Source: DASXHZ01 sp036488085 (GTDB lineage Bacteria > Acidobacteriota > Thermoanaerobaculia > Gp7-AA8). From it: a DNA stretch of 6,006 nucleotides. The notes beneath the pieces are model-generated. The model ran no database searches. It saw only the letters and a program-made list of their open reading frames with translations, and was not told the origin of the DNA. This document shows, piece after piece, positions 4,531 through 6,006 of the stretch (its first letter is position 1; each line of letters opens with the position of its first letter). Made by a program: the position numbers and the translations under genes. The stretch is from positions 1 through 6,006 of the forward strand of contig DASXHZ010000019.1 of assembly GCA_036488085.1 (NCBI GenBank), in the 5' to 3' direction.

Positions 4531-5275
4531 GAACGGCCTCCTCCATCCACTCCCGCGGCTCTTGCAGACGCTCCATCAGGTAATCACGATAAACCGCGCG
4601 CCTCGGTCCGTCCTCCAGCCACGGCTCTGGAATCATCGCCAACACGCCGTCGATGACCCCCTCGGTGAGCCTCGCCGACAGTCTCGCATCGGCTTCGCGA
4701 ATCTCGTCGGCCCACGAGAGAAGAACGTGATCGCGGATCGGTGGGAACGGGGCGCGGCTGCGCTCGCGGTAGCTCTCCCACTGATGTTGAAAGATCAGCG
4801 TCGCGCCGTGGTCGATCATCCAGAGCTTGCGATGCCACACGAGCAGATTCGTGTTCTTGGCCGTCCGGTCGACGTTCGTCACGAGCGCGTCGAACCAGAC
4901 GATGTCGGAGGCGAGCCTGGAGCGATCGGCGATCGGCAGCGGGACGATCGGATCGAAAGTGATGGAGCCAGGCAGGTAGTCGATCGCGAGGTTGAGTCCT
5001 TCGCTCTTCTGCAGCAGCTCCTGAATCTCGGGATCGGGCTCGGTCTTCGCCATGCGCGGATCGAGCTCGGCGAAGACGATCTCCGGAACGGGGAGGCCGA
5101 GTGCGCGCGCCAGCTCGCCGGAAACCAGCTCGGCGATCAGCGCGCGGACGCCTTGTCCCGCGCCGCGAAATTTGAGGACGTACGTGCCGTCGTCATCGCC
5201 CGCCACGATGGCCGGCAATGAGCCGCCCTCGCGCAGCGGCATGACGTATTCGGTCGCGCTGATGGTGCGGATCAT
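4508..5275 (-). CDS. HipA-like kinase family protein
   Basis: A 255-residue protein resembling the kinase fold of HipA but shorter than the roughly 440-residue HipA toxin and without its N-terminal subdomain. Visible landmarks are the nucleotide-binding Lys in YVLKFRG (Lys35), an alpha-C-like helix ALIAELVSGELARALGLPVP (46-64), the catalytic loop NVDRTAKNTNLLVW (134-147, Asp136 as likely base), and the metal-binding IDHGATLIF (154-162, Asp155). The C-terminal part is helical. It matches my memory of the small HipA-like family that pairs with DUF3037; substrate and biological role are not established to my knowledge. ATG 5275 is chosen because the protein begins there at a typical length (MIRTISATEYVMPL). 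The frame stays open upstream but only as antisense to yaeQ. No clear Shine-Dalgarno. First gene of a two-gene operon with DUF3037, divergent from yaeQ. Confidence 0.85.
   Translation of the reverse strand: MIRTISATEYVMPLREGGSLPAIVAGDDDGTYVLKFRGAGQGVRALIAELVSGELARALGLPVPEIVFAELDPRMAKTEPDPEIQELLQKSEGLNLAIDYLPGSITFDPIVPLPIADRSRLASDIVWFDALVTNVDRTAKNTNLLVWHRKLWMIDHGATLIFQHQWESYRERSRAPFPPIRDHVLLSWADEIREADARLSARLTEGVIDGVLAMIPEPWLEDGPRRAVYRDYLMERLQEPREWMEEAVRARALRV
4537..4544 (-). promoter_or_regulatory. Strong ribosome binding site of the DUF3037 gene
   Basis: The minus strand reads GGAGGAGG followed by CCGTTC and the GTG start. It is embedded in the coding end of the HipA-like kinase gene and is by far the best Shine-Dalgarno in the window. 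It fixes the GTG start and suggests the DUF3037 protein is made in good amount relative to the kinase. Confidence 0.75.
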
Positions 5276-5344
5276 TCGGAGGGCGAGATCATATGGTGGG
5301 CGTGGTGCTGCGGAATCCTCGATTCGTGGCACGATGCGCCGCTC
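5276..5344. promoter_or_regulatory. Divergent intergenic region between the HipA-like gene and yaeQ
   Basis: Only 69 bp separate the two divergent starts, so promoters for both must lie here or overlap the neighbouring coding ends. The one A/T-rich patch is ATCATATG near 5288-5295. I do not see a convincing -35/-10 pair in either direction. Confidence 0.4.
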
Positions 5345-5890
5345 GTGGCGCTCACCTCCACCATCTACAACGCGTCCGTCGAACTGAACGACGTCGACCG
5401 CGGCGTGTACGAGTCGATTGCGTTGCGGCTGGCGATGCATCCGTCGGAGACGATGGAGTACATGGCGACGCGGCTGATGGCGTATTGCCTCGAATACACC
5501 GAGGGGATCGAGATGACGGCGGGGTTGTCGGACGGGGATGAGCCGGCGATCGTGGTGCGCGATCTCACGGGACGCATCACGGCGTGGATCGAGGTCGGCT
5601 TGCCGGATGCCGATCGGCTGCATCGCGCGAGCAAGCTGGCGCCGCGCGTCGCGGTCTATACGCACCGCGACATTCGCATCCTCCTCGGACAGCTGGAAGG
5701 GCGGCGCATCCATCGCGCCGAGGATCTGGCGATTTACTCGTTCGCGGGCGATTTCGTTCGCGAGCTCGCTGCGCGTTTGGAGCGGCGCACGAAGATGTCG
5801 CTTTCGGTGACGGAGCGGCATTTGTATCTCGATGTCAACGGGCATGCGCTGGCTACCGTGGTGGAGCAGCACAGCATCGCGGCACGTTGA
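5345..5890 (+). CDS. yaeQ: YaeQ family protein
   Basis: A 181-residue protein, the usual length for YaeQ. It carries the family marks: ALTSTIYNASVELNDVDRGV at the N-terminus, HPSET (32-36), GLSDGDEPAI (60-69) and WIEVGLPD (81-88), followed by alternating strands and helices (VAVYTHRD, LAIYSF). YaeQ has a PD-(D/E)XK nuclease-like fold, with conserved acidic residues in these motifs, but no proven biochemical activity that I know of. It was once linked to suppression of RfaH loss in enterobacteria. The GTG start at 5345 gives the standard MALT/K N-terminus; no good Shine-Dalgarno precedes it. It stands alone on the plus strand, divergent from the HipA-like operon. No signs of damage. Confidence 0.93.
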   Translation: MALTSTIYNASVELNDVDRGVYESIALRLAMHPSETMEYMATRLMAYCLEYTEGIEMTAGLSDGDEPAIVVRDLTGRITAWIEVGLPDADRLHRASKLAPRVAVYTHRDIRILLGQLEGRRIHRAEDLAIYSFAGDFVRELAARLERRTKMSLSVTERHLYLDVNGHALATVVEQHSIAAR

Positions 5891-5922
5891 ACGTTGGCAC
5901 TGAGGACGAACCCCTTTCTGTC

Positions 5923-6006
5923 ATCCCGAGCGTAGCGAGGGTGGGCGGGAGGCACCGTCGGTGACCATGTTTCGCGCCGCCCCTCCACCCAGGTCCCACG
6001 CTACGC
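5923..6006. repeat. Palindromic intergenic repeat (REP- or MITE-like), cut by the window edge
   Basis: It starts with ATCCCGAGCGTAGCGA, the same motif as at 4002-4017. GCGTAGCG at 5930-5937 pairs perfectly with CGCTACGC at 5999-6006, and inner G-runs (GGG, GGG) face C-runs with a gap, giving a large imperfect hairpin of about 77 bp. The second terminus probably continues beyond the window with the complement of ATCCCGA. It lies 32 bp after yaeQ stops, so it could also end its transcript, although there is no T-run. Short frames over it encode strings like RYARDD that are familiar artefacts of such repeats. Confidence 0.6.

Noticed and set aside
5276..5872. N-terminal extension of the HipA-like frame
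   Set aside because: It is antisense to yaeQ, and the kinase family begins at MIRTISATEY.
5734..5988. Minus-strand frame over the yaeQ end and repeat
   Set aside because: It is antisense to yaeQ and the palindromic repeat, with the RYARDD artefact string and no domain.

Overview
The window is GC-rich bacterial chromosomal DNA with short intergenic spaces and GTG as well as ATG starts. A dispersed palindromic motif (ATCCCGAGCG followed by W-AGCGA) occurs twice, and the left edge carries the tail of a large serine recombinase ending at a tRNA gene. This mix reminds me of Acidobacteriota or a similar soil or metagenome lineage. That placement is an impression, not something the sequence proves.

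Left part (1-575): the C-terminal end of a serine site-specific recombinase, cut by the window edge, reads into the 3' half of a tRNA-Glu(CTC) gene on the opposite strand. This is the arrangement expected at the junction of an integrated element that uses the tRNA 3' end as its attachment site. The tRNA has a clear sigma70-type promoter.

Helicase and repeat region (576-3275): a complete DEAD-box RNA helicase of the DeaD/CsdA type, with a C-terminal DbpA-like RNA-binding domain, is encoded on the minus strand. Upstream of it lies about 530 bp of non-coding DNA made of a tandem array. Ten near-identical 20-bp units grade into about sixteen degenerate units of 20-21 bp. Each unit is an inverted repeat with a 5-bp centre, so the dyads recur every two helical turns. 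This array is the most unusual object in the window.

Toxin-antitoxin-like region (3236-4134): a winged-helix/nucleotidyltransferase fusion protein is followed by a short protein overlapping it by 20 nt, which resembles the N-terminal part of its usual HEPN partner. The pair looks decayed. The nucleotidyltransferase has Asn at an expected catalytic Asp, and the HEPN partner has lost its core and its RNase motif at a point where a copy of the dispersed palindromic motif sits. Two 15-bp palindromes, 21 bp apart, overlap the promoter and the start codon of the regulator and look like autoregulatory operators.

Right part (4123-6006): on the minus strand, a HipA-like kinase gene and a DUF3037 gene overlap by 23 nt and form a tight two-gene operon. 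Divergent from it is yaeQ on the plus strand. The window ends in a palindromic intergenic repeat. The main theme is defence- or stress-type gene pairs beside housekeeping genes, with signs of mobile-element and repeat activity.
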